Assembly: GCF_003865135.1 (NCBI RefSeq)
Contig: NZ_BHZC01000001.1
Coordinates: 4,712,001-4,776,000, forward strand
DNA: 64,000 nt
Direction: 5' to 3'
Origin: Streptomyces chrestomyceticus JCM 4735
Lineage (GTDB): Bacteria; Actinomycetota; Actinomycetes; Streptomycetales; Streptomycetaceae
Position 1 is the stretch's first letter. Every line of letters starts with the position of its first letter. Shown here piece after piece: positions 48,390 through 56,578 of this stretch. Position numbers and translations under genes: made by a program. A model generated the notes under the pieces. The model was not told the DNA's origin and searched no databases. It was given only the letters and a program-made list of their open reading frames with translations.

Positions 48390-49766
48390 GTGGCAAGGGG
48401 GCGTACGCGAAGGGGCGGGTGCGTGGGGAGGCTGGTGCCCGTCCTGGTGCCCGTACTCGTATCCGTACCGGCGCTGGCAGGCGCTGCGGCGGCGGGACCT
48501 GCGGACGGTTTACGGAGCAGCCCGCCCGCCTACAGGACGGCGGTCGGCGCCCAGCCCGTACAGGGCACCCAGAGACCGTCCGGCGCGCCGCGGATCGAGC
48601 CCGGGACGTACACCGACTCCCTCGCCCGAGGCGACGAGAAGCACTACGCGGTACGGCTGGACGGGAAGTCCAGCGCCTACTTCTCCGCGGTGGCCGCGCC
48701 CCGGCCCGGCAGTGAGGTCGCGGACCACACCGACAGCCTGAAGGTCAGCCTCCGCGACGCCGACGGCAACGCCTGTTCCCCCGGCGGGAGTACGGCCTTC
48801 CACGGCCGCGGCATGGCGTATCCGATCGCCGACTACGCCACCCGCCGGGCCGACGGCCCGCGCACCAACTGCCAGAAGGCAGGCGCCTACTACTTCGTGG
48901 TCAAGCGGGCCGGCAAGGCGGCGGCGCCGGGAGCGGACCGCTGGCCCGTAGAACTCCGCTTCCAGCGCGAACCCGGGGTCACGGGCACACCGCCCGCCCA
49001 ACCAGCCCCGGGCACCTGGTCCACAGCGACCCCTGCACCGTTGACCGGCGGCACGAAGAAAGAGGCCGACGGCGGCACCGGCTTCAACGACGCCGGGCCG
49101 ATCGGCAAGGGGGTGTGGCAGGACCGCATCAGGCCGGGGGAGACCCGCTTCTACCGGGTGCCGGTGGACTGGGGACAGCAACTGAGCGTGAGCGTCGAGC
49201 TGCCGGGCGGGACGCTGGCGGGTGGTGAAGCCAGGGTGCGCGGGCAGAGCGCGGTGGCCGGCTCGCGGCTCGTCGCCAGCGCGCTGGGACTGGGGGTCTA
49301 CAACCCGGCGCGCGGCCCGGTCAGCGACACCCGCTTCATCGCGTACGACGGCAAGCCGGCCGCCGCCAGGATCGCCACGGCACCGGTGGCCTACGGCAAC
49401 CGCTACAACGCCGCCGCACCGGTCAGCGCAATGCGCTTCGCGGGCTCGTACTACCTGGCCGTGTCGCTGCACCCGGACGCCGCGAAGTACTTCGAGAACG
49501 GCACCCCGATCACGCTACGCGTCGACCCGGCAGGCCGGCCGCAACGCGGCCCCGACTACCGAGAGAAGACCACCGACTTCTCCGTGTCGCCGCGGCAACG
49601 CGCAGCAGCAGACGAAGGCATGACGGCCCGACAGGTCGCGTCGAGCAGCAGGATGCGCGTGCTGGGGTACGGCGGCATCGGCACGGGGGTGGTGCTGCTG
49701 CTGGCGCTGGGGGTGTGGGCGGTGGCAGCGCGCTGGAGGGTTGGTGGGGCGCGCGGGCAGCAGTGA
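48390..49766 (+). CDS. Secreted, C-terminally membrane-anchored protein of unknown function
   Basis: This 458-residue protein has a signal peptide (about 13-38: LVPVLVPVLVSVPALAG). Two related beta-rich segments follow, each introduced by a 'P-G-x-Y/R-F-Y' type line: IEPGTYTDSLARGDEKHYAV near 70 and IRPGETRFYRVPVDWGQQ near 250. This suggests duplicated pre-peptidase-like domains. A C-terminal helix (about 430-450) and basic stop-transfer would hold it on the outer membrane face. Two cysteines may pair. I do not recognise a named family. It is convergent with a kinase gene. Confidence 0.7.
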   Translation: MARGRTRRGGCVGRLVPVLVPVLVSVPALAGAAAAGPADGLRSSPPAYRTAVGAQPVQGTQRPSGAPRIEPGTYTDSLARGDEKHYAVRLDGKSSAYFSAVAAPRPGSEVADHTDSLKVSLRDADGNACSPGGSTAFHGRGMAYPIADYATRRADGPRTNCQKAGAYYFVVKRAGKAAAPGADRWPVELRFQREPGVTGTPPAQPAPGTWSTATPAPLTGGTKKEADGGTGFNDAGPIGKGVWQDRIRPGETRFYRVPVDWGQQLSVSVELPGGTLAGGEARVRGQSAVAGSRLVASALGLGVYNPARGPVSDTRFIAYDGKPAAARIATAPVAYGNRYNAAAPVSAMRFAGSYYLAVSLHPDAAKYFENGTPITLRVDPAGRPQRGPDYREKTTDFSVSPRQRAAADEGMTARQVASSSRMRVLGYGGIGTGVVLLLALGVWAVAARWRVGGARGQQ

Positions 49767-49834
49767 CGCCGGGAACCTTCAGCTCACGGACAAGGCCCAG
49801 ACACCGAATGCGATGCACAGCAGCGCCACCACGA

Positions 49835-51238
49835 TCACCGGGACCGCGACCCTAGGCGGAGGCCCCGGACGCCGCTGAGGCACGGCCCGGTGCCGACGGG
49901 CCGCAGCGCGTGCGGAGGGCGGCAGCGGCTGCGGGTGGTCGGGGGTGTACGGGCGGGTGTCCGGAGGGCCGGGTGGGAGGTGGCCGTGGGGGTGGGCCGG
50001 GGCAAGGGCGGTGGTGTGGTGGGCGGTTGGGGTGCCGCGTAGGGGGCCGGGGGCGGGGTGCCGTCCGGGGTTTCGTACGAGGGCCCGTATGTCCTCCCGT
50101 ACGCGTTCCCGTGCGAGCTGCCCACCTGCTCCCCATCGGCCCCCTGAGCGCCGCCCTGAGCGTCGTCCTGCGGCCGTACCCCGTCCCGCCCGGTGCCGGA
50201 CGGTTCCTCGGCGCCCGGGACGCCGGCTGCGGGGTGCTGCGGCGCGGGTATGCCGCTGGAGGGCGGCGCCAAGGGGAAGCCGCCGGTGTCGGACATGCTG
50301 ACCGGAGGCGTGGCGGGCGCGGGTGGCGTCGACGACGCGTCTCCCGGCTGCTCCGCCCGGAGCGGACCGTCCGGCCCGAACCCGGCAGGCAGCGGCCCGA
50401 TGTGATCGAAGACCTCGACGGCCTCGTCCTCGATCGTCGCCTCCGGCAGCAGCTCGGCCGCCGCGAGCAGCGCCTTGCGCGCGCCCGCTGCCGTCTTGAA
50501 GCGCAGTTCGGGGTCAGGCTGGAGCAGATTCGCCAGCACCTGCCACAGGGGCTCCGCGATGTCCTCGGGAGCCTCCGGGGTGCCGTGCTCGGTGAAGTGC
50601 TCGACCAGGCTCTGCGCGTCCGGCTTGGCGCCGGTGAGCAGGTTCACCGCGACCAGGCCGACCGCGAAGAGATCCCCGGGGAAGTCGGGCTCGGCACCCA
50701 GCATCTGCTCCGGCGCGAAGTAACCGGGCGTACCCACCACGTAATTGGCGTCGGTCAGCCGCGGCTCGCCCTTGCGCATCGCGATGCCGAAGTCGGACAG
50801 CCGCACGTGCGGCCGGCCGGTCCCGGTCGACTCCAGCAGGACGTTCGCGGGCTTGATGTCGCGGTGCACGATGCCTTCCGCGTGGACCGCGGTCAGCCCC
50901 GACAGCAACTGGTCGAGCAGGACACACACCAGGCGCGGCGGCAGCGGCCCGTAGTCCCCCACGAGGTGGGCCAGCGAACCGCCGTGCACCAGGTCCATGG
51001 TGAACAGGACCTTGTCGTCGTCCGCGGCCCAGCTCGCGGGGGCCAGCACATGCGGGTGGTCGATCCGTACGGCCTGTTCGCGGACGAACCGCAGCAGCGT
51101 GTGCGCGTCGCTCTGCTGCAGCACCTTGGCCGCCACGTAACGGCGCCGCCGCTGGTCCCAGGCGCGCCACACGGCTCCCACGCCGCCCCGCCCGATCGGG
51201 TCGATCAGCTCGTACCGACCGGCGAAGACCTCACCCAT
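49835..51238 (-). CDS. Serine/threonine protein kinase, C-terminal membrane anchor in a shifted frame
   Basis: The 467-residue open frame holds a complete Hanks-type kinase domain (about 8-270): glycine loop GRGGVGAVW, Lys38 (VAAKV), HRDIKPANV with Asp127, DFG with Asp149, and GTPGYFAPEQ. A Pro-rich linker follows. In this frame the end is nonsense-like. One frame over, the same DNA encodes the expected ending RRPGPPPRVAVPVIVVALLC (start of a membrane helix) through IAFGVWALSVS, with a stop at 49779. A base is probably missing around 49965-50025, and the natural gene ends at 49779. An HTH gene lies 76 nt upstream on the same strand. Confidence 0.9.
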   Translation of the reverse strand: MGEVFAGRYELIDPIGRGGVGAVWRAWDQRRRRYVAAKVLQQSDAHTLLRFVREQAVRIDHPHVLAPASWAADDDKVLFTMDLVHGGSLAHLVGDYGPLPPRLVCVLLDQLLSGLTAVHAEGIVHRDIKPANVLLESTGTGRPHVRLSDFGIAMRKGEPRLTDANYVVGTPGYFAPEQMLGAEPDFPGDLFAVGLVAVNLLTGAKPDAQSLVEHFTEHGTPEAPEDIAEPLWQVLANLLQPDPELRFKTAAGARKALLAAAELLPEATIEDEAVEVFDHIGPLPAGFGPDGPLRAEQPGDASSTPPAPATPPVSMSDTGGFPLAPPSSGIPAPQHPAAGVPGAEEPSGTGRDGVRPQDDAQGGAQGADGEQVGSSHGNAYGRTYGPSYETPDGTPPPAPYAAPQPPTTPPPLPRPTPTATSHPALRTPARTPPTTRSRCRPPHALRPVGTGPCLSGVRGLRLGSRSR

Positions 51239-51314
51239 TGCGCCCCGTCCGCCTACCGAACCACCGAACTGCCCGACTTCCGGGGGCCTTCGCGCGCCCC
51301 CGGCCGCTCGCCGT

Positions 51315-51863
51315 CTAACTCTGGTGGGCCTCGTAGTGGGAGACCGCGTCCGCAGTGCGCCCCGCTCCGTAGACCCTGAGGAACTCTGCCAGTTCGGGGT
51401 GGGTGGGGGCGAGGGTGTTCGCGGCGTCGATGATGTCGCCGGCGGCCGAAACCGAGCGCAACAGCGACTGGATCTCGCGCACCACGCGCCGTACGGTCGT
51501 CGCCCCGGTGGACGACGCGGTCTGCGCGGTGTTGTTGAGCACCGACCCGCCCGCGGTCTTCTTGATCTCGTCCATCCGGTCGGTGGCCTCGGCGGCGCTC
51601 ACACTGCCGTCCGCCACCTGACCGGCCAGCTCCTGGAGGGCCTGCACCCGTTGGACGACGGCCGGGTTCCCGATCTTGGCCCGCTGGCCGCTCATGAGCT
51701 GTGACAGCATGGGCGCGGAGAGTCCCAGTACGGAGGCGAGACGGGCCTGATTGAGGCCGAGATCGTCGATGAGACGGCGGAACAGCGCTCCCAGGGGCTC
51801 GCCGTACCAGCTGCGCTGCAGCTCCCGAGCGCGCGCGGTGGCTTCTTGCTGTGCTGCGTCCAT
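51315..51863 (-). CDS. Helix-turn-helix DNA-binding protein
   Basis: The product is 182 residues from the ATG at 51863 (GGGGAGA upstream; the frame is open to 51932). An XRE-like HTH is clear: LNQARLASVLGLSAPMLSQLMSGQRAKIGN (about 38-67, with recognition helix APMLSQLMS). A helical middle and C-terminal domain may sense a signal or dimerise; Ser/Thr-rich stretches (NNTAQTASSTGATT) could be phosphorylated. It is upstream of a Ser/Thr kinase gene on the same strand, probably cotranscribed. Target genes are unknown. Confidence 0.82.
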   Translation of the reverse strand: MDAAQQEATARARELQRSWYGEPLGALFRRLIDDLGLNQARLASVLGLSAPMLSQLMSGQRAKIGNPAVVQRVQALQELAGQVADGSVSAAEATDRMDEIKKTAGGSVLNNTAQTASSTGATTVRRVVREIQSLLRSVSAAGDIIDAANTLAPTHPELAEFLRVYGAGRTADAVSHYEAHQS

Positions 51864-51992
51864 GGCGTCTCCCCTGTCTCCCCGATCGCGCTTCGCTGCC
51901 GCGAATCTCGCGAAGCATCCTACGGAGAGCACCTGTGCGCGGCGATACCCGGTCGGGAAACGTCCCGGGCACCGGGTACCCTGGTTCGCGAC

Positions 51993-52065
51993 GGGGCCTT
52001 AGCTCAGTTGGTAGAGCGCTGTCTTTGCATGGCAGATGTCAGGGGTTCGACTCCCCTAGGCTCCA
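51993..52065 (+). tRNA. tRNA-Ala(TGC)
   Basis: Acceptor arms are GGGGCCT (51993-51999) and AGGCTCC (52058-52064), the discriminator is A, the anticodon loop TTTGCAT gives anticodon TGC, and the T-loop is TTCGACT. CCA is not encoded (CAT follows), so the CCA-adding enzyme must finish it. Confidence 0.96.
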
Positions 52066-52072
52066 CATGGTC

Positions 52073-52116
52073 AGACCTCCTGACCTGCAGGAATGCAGGT
52101 CAGGAGGTCTTTTTTT
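52073..52116 (+). terminator. Intrinsic terminator after tRNA-Ala
   Basis: A perfect 17-bp inverted repeat (52073-52089 and 52094-52110) with a GGAA tetraloop, followed by a T run to 52116. Confidence 0.9.
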
Positions 52117-52268
52117 GTGCGTGCTCCGGTCGGCGTACCGGAGTGGTGGTGCCGAGGTGGTCCTGCGGCGGGCCGGGGCTGCGCGGCTCGGGCTTCGCTC
52201 CCCGCTCCGTCCCCCGACGGAAGCGGAGCGACTTTCTGGTTTCCTACTCGTTTGACACAATGGGGGCC

Positions 52269-52553
52269 ATGTCTGAATCGGCGTACAACATCGGTGAGGG
52301 ACCGGCGACTCGGGTCAGTCTGTCCCTGCCCGAGGGGACCGCGGAGGCGATCCGGTCCCGGGTCGGTAAGCGGGAGTTCTCCGCGTTCATCTCCGCGGCC
52401 GTCGAGCGGGAGCTGCGGGGGCAGGTGCTGGACGAGTACCTGGCCGACTACGAGAACCGCAAGGGGCCGGTGTCCGAGCAGGCACAACAGCGCGCGCGGC
52501 AGGTGTTCGACGAGGTGTTCGCAGAGGAAGGCCAGTGGCCCGCCGCAAGCTGA
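52269..52553 (+). CDS. Ribbon-helix-helix antitoxin of a VapBC-type module
   Basis: From the ATG at 52269 (GGGGG upstream; an in-frame ATG at 52260 is an alternative) the protein is 94 residues. ATRVSLSLPEGTAEAIRSRVG forms the beta strand and first helix of a CopG/Arc-type DNA-binding fold, followed by FSAFISAAVERELR. The C-terminal part (about 60-94), acidic and helical, would bind and neutralise the toxin. It overlaps the downstream PIN-domain gene by 19 nt, the usual antitoxin-first order. Autoregulation is expected. Confidence 0.82.
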   Translation: MSESAYNIGEGPATRVSLSLPEGTAEAIRSRVGKREFSAFISAAVERELRGQVLDEYLADYENRKGPVSEQAQQRARQVFDEVFAEEGQWPAAS

Positions 52554-52948
52554 CTCATGAGGGGACCCTGGTCCTGGACAGCGAAGGGCTCTCCAAGCTG
52601 CTCGCTGACGACGAGACCGTGGTGGCCCTGGTCGCGGAGGCGCGTTCACGCGGCATGGAAGTGGTGATCTGCGCGCTCACCATCATCGAGGCCGTGCATG
52701 CCCGTACCGACACGGCGCGGCTGAGGTGGTTGCTGTCCGGCCTTCGCGTGATCCCGGTAGGGGATGAGGAGGCCAAGGCGGCTTCGGCCCTGTTGACGGG
52801 GGCCGGGCTGCACGGTCACCAATACGCCATCGACGCGGCGGTGGCCGAGGGCGCGCTTCGGCAGCGACGGCCTGTTGTCATGCTGACCTCGGATGCCGAC
52901 GACATGACCAAGCTCTGTGGGGGACGGGTCCGTCTCGTCGCTGTGTGA
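52535..52948 (+). CDS. PIN-domain toxin (VapC-like ribonuclease)
   Basis: The 137-residue protein has the PIN acidic residues in order: Asp in LVLDSEGLSKLL (about 15), Glu in ALTIIEAVHAR (about 52), Asp in YAIDAAVAEGAL (about 98), and Asp in LTSDADDM (about 120). These bind metal for RNA cleavage; VapC toxins usually cut tRNA or 23S rRNA. It is translationally coupled to the upstream ribbon-helix-helix antitoxin. Lying directly downstream of tRNA-Ala, it is probably an acquired module. Confidence 0.82.
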   Translation: MARRKLTHEGTLVLDSEGLSKLLADDETVVALVAEARSRGMEVVICALTIIEAVHARTDTARLRWLLSGLRVIPVGDEEAKAASALLTGAGLHGHQYAIDAAVAEGALRQRRPVVMLTSDADDMTKLCGGRVRLVAV

Positions 52949-53119
52949 ACTGACGGCGCACCGGCCCCCGACGCTCAGGGGGAGAGCGCGAAGCCGCCAC
53001 CATCTCCCCCCCAACGCCCAACGGCCCGTGCCGCGCTCCTCATTGGGCGCTGCGGCGCGGGCCGGGTGGGGTCCGGAGACTTCGGGGGCGGGGGTGTCGC
53101 CGGAGAGGGCACGGGCGGG

Positions 53120-53838
53120 TCAGGGCTTGGGGCCGCCGCGTTCCTCTGCTTCGGCTTCGGCCTGTTTGGCCTGGACCTCCGGGTCCAGGGCGGCCGCCTC
53201 CGCGGTGCCGTCGACGGCGGTCAGGGTGGCGCGTTCGTTGACCTCGGTGGGGCGGGGGGCTCGACCAGCCAGTCCGGGTTGGCCTGCTTGTCCCACCACT
53301 TCCAGGCGGCGTAGGCGCCTCCGGCGAGGAGACCCACGATCGCGATGCGCTTGGCGGCCTTGCCGGCGCGGCGACGGCGGTTGTGCTTCTTGACGAGCTT
53401 CTCGATCTCCTTGGCCGACACCTGGCCGCGGAGGGCCGCGATGGCGGCCGTGCCACGGGCCACGGCCTGCTCGCGGACCGGTTCCGCGGCGGCGCGTGCG
53501 CTGTGCACGGCGTGCTCGACGCGCGGGGCGGTGTAGTCGGCGGCCTGGCGGGCCGCCTTGCGGGTGCGCTCGGCGGCACGGCTCGCGGCCGCGTCGACCT
53601 TCGGCGGCAGGGCGCCGCGGGCGTGCTCGATGCGCGGCTGCAGGTGGGCGTCGTACTGGCTGCGGGCCTGGTGAGCGGCCTCGGCCACCTTGGGTGCCAG
53701 TCGCGTGCGGGCCTCGTGCGCGTAGTGCGTGGCGGTGTCCTTGGCCGTACCGGCATACGGAGCCACCACCTCCGCCGCGTGTCGCACGCTGTCCTTGGCC
53801 GAACTGGTCGCCGCGCGCACGCTGTCCTTGCGGGTCAC
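53120..53838 (-). CDS. DUF5324 family protein, frame interrupted near 53250
   Basis: The start is the GTG at 53838 behind a strong GAGGAGGAGG. The protein has a long Ala/Arg-rich amphipathic helical region (about 1-140) with VAPYAGTAKDTATHYAHEAR, typical of this Streptomyces family. A basic stretch (KKHNRRRRAGKAAKR), a membrane helix (IAIVGLLAGGAYAAWKW) and NPDWLVEPPAP follow. The frame then ends at 53221, but the neighbouring frame continues as PTEVNERATLTAVDG to ERGGPKP, stopping at 53120. One C appears to be missing from a C run at about 53249-53259. Function is unknown. Confidence 0.78.
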
Positions 53839-54145
53839 GGGATCCTCCTCCTCGGTGGCGTGTCCGGGGGGCTCGGGGGTTGTCCCCCGATGTCTGCTGT
53901 GTCGCCTGTCCACCCGGTTCAAGATCATGCCTGCTCACACGACATACGGCATGTGCGGGCGGGCATCCGGGTCATTGGGGCCATACGGAGCCTTGCGATG
54001 ACAATGCCACGGTTTTCCGGGCCGTGCGCCGGTTCGGCGGGTACTGGTGGCGGAAAGGGGAAACGAACGCGGCGGTGTCCGGGTGCGGGGCACACGTCCA
54101 TGCGAGGATCGGGAACCGTCAGTGCAGACTTATGGAAGGTAGATC
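53839..54145. promoter_or_regulatory. Divergent DUF5324 / cyclophilin promoter region
   Basis: A 307-nt gap between outward-facing genes. The DUF5324 ribosome-binding site is at its left end. I see no gene, hairpin or recognised operator in the rest. Confidence 0.4.
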
Positions 54146-54673
54146 GTGGCTGAAGAGCTCTACGCCACCCTGAAGACCAATCAGGGCGACATCGAGATTC
54201 GGCTCCTGCCGAACCACGCCCCGACGACGGTGAAGAACTTCGTCGAACTCGCCAAGGGCGAGCGCGAGTGGACCCACCCGGCGACCGGCAAGAAGTCCAC
54301 GGAGAAGCTGTACGACGGCACCGTCTTCCACCGGGTGATCAGCGGCTTCATGATCCAGGGCGGCGACCCGCTGGGCAACGGCACCGGCGGCCCGGGGTAC
54401 GAGTTCAAGGACGAGTTCCACCCGGACCTGTCCTTCAACAAGCCGTACCTGCTCGCCATGGCCAACGCCGGCCCGGGCACCAACGGCTCGCAGTTCTTCA
54501 TCACGGTCTCCCCGACCACCTGGCTGACCGGCAAGCACACCATCTTCGGCGAGGTCACCACCGACGCGGGCAAGAAGGTCGTGGACGCCATCGCGGCGAC
54601 GCAGACCAACCCGCGTACGGACCGCCCGGTCAACGACGTCGTGATCGAGTCGGTCGTCGTCGAGACCCGCTGA
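54146..54673 (+). CDS. Cyclophilin-type peptidyl-prolyl cis-trans isomerase
   Basis: The 175-residue single-domain cyclophilin (GTG start) has no signal peptide and is therefore cytosolic. Active-site motifs are FHRVISGFMIQGGDP (catalytic Arg, Phe, Gln), MANAGPGTNGSQFFI and W in TWLTGKHTIFG. It speeds proline isomerisation during folding. It is followed by a hairpin and the rhomboid gene. This is the PpiA-like protein near oriC in streptomycetes. Confidence 0.94.
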   Translation: MAEELYATLKTNQGDIEIRLLPNHAPTTVKNFVELAKGEREWTHPATGKKSTEKLYDGTVFHRVISGFMIQGGDPLGNGTGGPGYEFKDEFHPDLSFNKPYLLAMANAGPGTNGSQFFITVSPTTWLTGKHTIFGEVTTDAGKKVVDAIAATQTNPRTDRPVNDVVIESVVVETR

Positions 54674-54752
54674 CGCGCGGTACCGCGCCACCGCGGACGT
54701 CCGGTCCGGCGAGCCCGCAGCGGCCCCGGACCGCGGACCCGCGGGAACCATT

Positions 54753-54785
54753 GCGCCCCGCCCGGTCGTAGATCGGGTGGGGCGC
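54753..54785 (+). terminator. Terminator after the cyclophilin gene
   Basis: A 12-bp GC-rich inverted repeat with one G-U pair (54753-54764 and 54774-54785) and a 9-nt loop. Confidence 0.65.
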
Positions 54786-54840
54786 GCACTTCGTCGTGCG
54801 GTGACGTCCGCACGGATTCGGACGAGGGACCGAGGGGACC

Positions 54841-55749
54841 ATGGACCAGGCGCCGGGCAGCCCGCAGGAGCCGCAGGACGCACGGCCGGGCGACGCCGCG
54901 CCCGGCTGCTACCGCCATCCGGACCGCGCGACGGGCATCAGCTGTACGCGCTGCGAGCGGCCCGTCTGCCCCGAGTGCATGGTCAGCGCGTCGGTCGGGT
55001 TCCAGTGCCCGGACTGCGTACGCGGCGGCAGCGGCACGGGCCGTCCGGCGCAGGCCACCGCTCCCCGGACGATCGCGGGCGGCTCGCTCGCCGCGGACAC
55101 CCGCCTGGTCACCAAGATCCTGCTCGGCATCAACGTCGCGGTGTTCATCGCGGTGCTGGCGGTGGGCGACAGCCTGGTCCAGGACCTGGAGATGATCGGC
55201 GGGGCGTTCGTCCCCGAGGACCTGACATTCATCGGCGTCGCCGAGGGTGAGTTCTACCGCCTGCTGACGGCGGCGTTCCTGCACCAGGAGCCGATGCACA
55301 TCATCTTCAACATGCTGTCGCTGTGGTGGCTGGGCCCGCCGCTGGAGGCGGCCCTTGGCCGGGTCCGCTTCATCGGGCTCTACCTGCTCTCCGCGCTCGG
55401 CGGCAGCGCCCTGTCGTACCTGCTCGCCGCGCAGAACCAGCCGTCGCTGGGGGCGTCCGGCGCGGTCTTCGGGCTGCTCGGCGCGACGGCCATACTGATG
55501 CGCCGCCTGAACTACGACATGCGGCCCGTGCTGATCCTGCTGGCGCTCAACCTGGTCTTCACGTTCGCGTGGCCCAACATCGCGTGGCAGGCGCATGTCG
55601 GCGGGCTGGTCGTGGGCGCGGCCGTGACGTACGGGATGGTGCACGCGCCGCGGGAGCGGCGGGCGCTGGTGCAGGGGCTGACGTTCGCGGTGGCGTTCCT
55701 GGCGATCGTCGCGGTGGTGTGGGTGCGGACCGTCCAGCTCGTGGGGTGA
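54841..55749 (+). CDS. Rhomboid family intramembrane serine protease with N-terminal zinc-finger-like motif
   Basis: The 302-residue protein starts with a cysteine/histidine cluster (GCYRHPDRATGISCTRCERP, then CPEC and CPDC, about 20-60), resembling a B-box-like zinc-binding element. About six membrane helices follow. Catalytic residues are Ser in SLGASGAVFGLLG and His in WQAHVGGLVVG; MHIIFNMLSLWWLG is the conserved loop. It cleaves membrane-protein substrates within the bilayer; substrates are unknown. GAGGGG precedes the ATG. Confidence 0.93.
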   Translation: MDQAPGSPQEPQDARPGDAAPGCYRHPDRATGISCTRCERPVCPECMVSASVGFQCPDCVRGGSGTGRPAQATAPRTIAGGSLAADTRLVTKILLGINVAVFIAVLAVGDSLVQDLEMIGGAFVPEDLTFIGVAEGEFYRLLTAAFLHQEPMHIIFNMLSLWWLGPPLEAALGRVRFIGLYLLSALGGSALSYLLAAQNQPSLGASGAVFGLLGATAILMRRLNYDMRPVLILLALNLVFTFAWPNIAWQAHVGGLVVGAAVTYGMVHAPRERRALVQGLTFAVAFLAIVAVVWVRTVQLVG

Positions 55750-56170
55750 GCGGGGCGGCGGGCGCCGGAGTGCGGGTTTCGCGGTCCGCCGTGTGCGGTA
55801 CGCGGTTGTCCCGTACCGGTCCGTGAGGTCCTTCGGGTACGCGTTGTCCACGCTCCGGGTACGGGTTGTCCACAGCGGGTGGCGGATCTTGTGCACCGAG
55901 TGGGGAACGTGTGTTCCGGCCTGCACAAAGACGCGTTTTCCCAGGAAGAACGGGGCGTCACGGTGGCCAGGGGGACGGACCGCTGGTCACACCGGCGTCA
56001 ACGGCCGGGAAGTTATCCACAGATCTTCTGAAGTTTTCCCCGGCTGTGGATAACTGTGTGGATGGCCTTGGGCAGGGCTTGCGTGTCGGTGCCTGCGCGG
56101 GGCCGAAAAGCAGGCCGGCCGGCCCCGACGACCGGTGTCACCGGTTATCGGGGACGGAGTCCGTTCCGGA
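55750..56170. promoter_or_regulatory. Convergent rhomboid-crgA gap with a cluster of DnaA boxes
   Basis: A 421-nt gap between convergent genes, so no promoter is required here. It contains DnaA boxes at 55844-55852 (TTGTCCACG), 55866-55874 (perfect TTGTCCACA), 56013-56021 (perfect TTATCCACA), 56045-56053 (same, minus strand) and 56057-56065 (minus, CCATCCACA). No gene or strong terminator was found. Confidence 0.65.
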
Positions 56171-56428
56171 TTACTTCCACTGGGTGGACACGCCGAAGCC
56201 CACCGCGATGAAGCCGAACCCGCACACGATGTTCCAGTTGCCCATCGCCTTGACGGGCATGTCGCCCCCGGTCACGTAGAAGAGCACGATCCACACCAGA
56301 CCGATCAGGAACAGCGCGAGCATCACCGGGGCGACCCAGCCCCGGCCGGAGCTCATGCGCAGACTGGTCGTCTGCTTCGCCGGCGGCGGCGTGAAGTCGT
56401 CCTTCTTGCGGATCCGTGACTTCGGCAC
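56171..56428 (-). CDS. crgA: Cell division protein CrgA
   Basis: From the GTG at 56428 ([26 protein letters not shown] upstream) the protein is 85 residues, the normal CrgA size. Two membrane helices (about 30-52 and 63-82) surround a short extracytoplasmic loop. In Streptomyces CrgA restrains FtsZ ring formation in aerial hyphae and coordinates sporulation septation. In mycobacteria it links FtsZ and PBPs. The longer frame to 56482 is not conserved in character. Confidence 0.94.
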   Translation of the reverse strand: MPKSRIRKKDDFTPPPAKQTTSLRMSSGRGWVAPVMLALFLIGLVWIVLFYVTGGDMPVKAMGNWNIVCGFGFIAVGFGVSTQWK

Positions 56429-56578
56429 GAGGAACTCTCCTGTCGATGATCTGCGTGACCGCACTGAGGGCGGATGATGCATGACGCGGGCCGGGCGGGG
56501 ACGCGACGGGGAGCGGATTCCCTCCCCGGGCGTCCGTTAGCGTAGTGCTTCCGCGGCGTCGTAAGGAGCAAGGGTACG

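Noticed and set aside
47827..52065. rRNA operon spacer tRNAs (Ile and Ala often lie between 16S and 23S)
   Set aside because: The two tRNA genes are 4 kb apart with protein genes between them, and no rRNA sequence is present.
51993..52948. Integrated element at tRNA-Ala
   Set aside because: No integrase, no duplicated tRNA 3' end and no phage genes were seen; only a two-gene toxin-antitoxin module is present.
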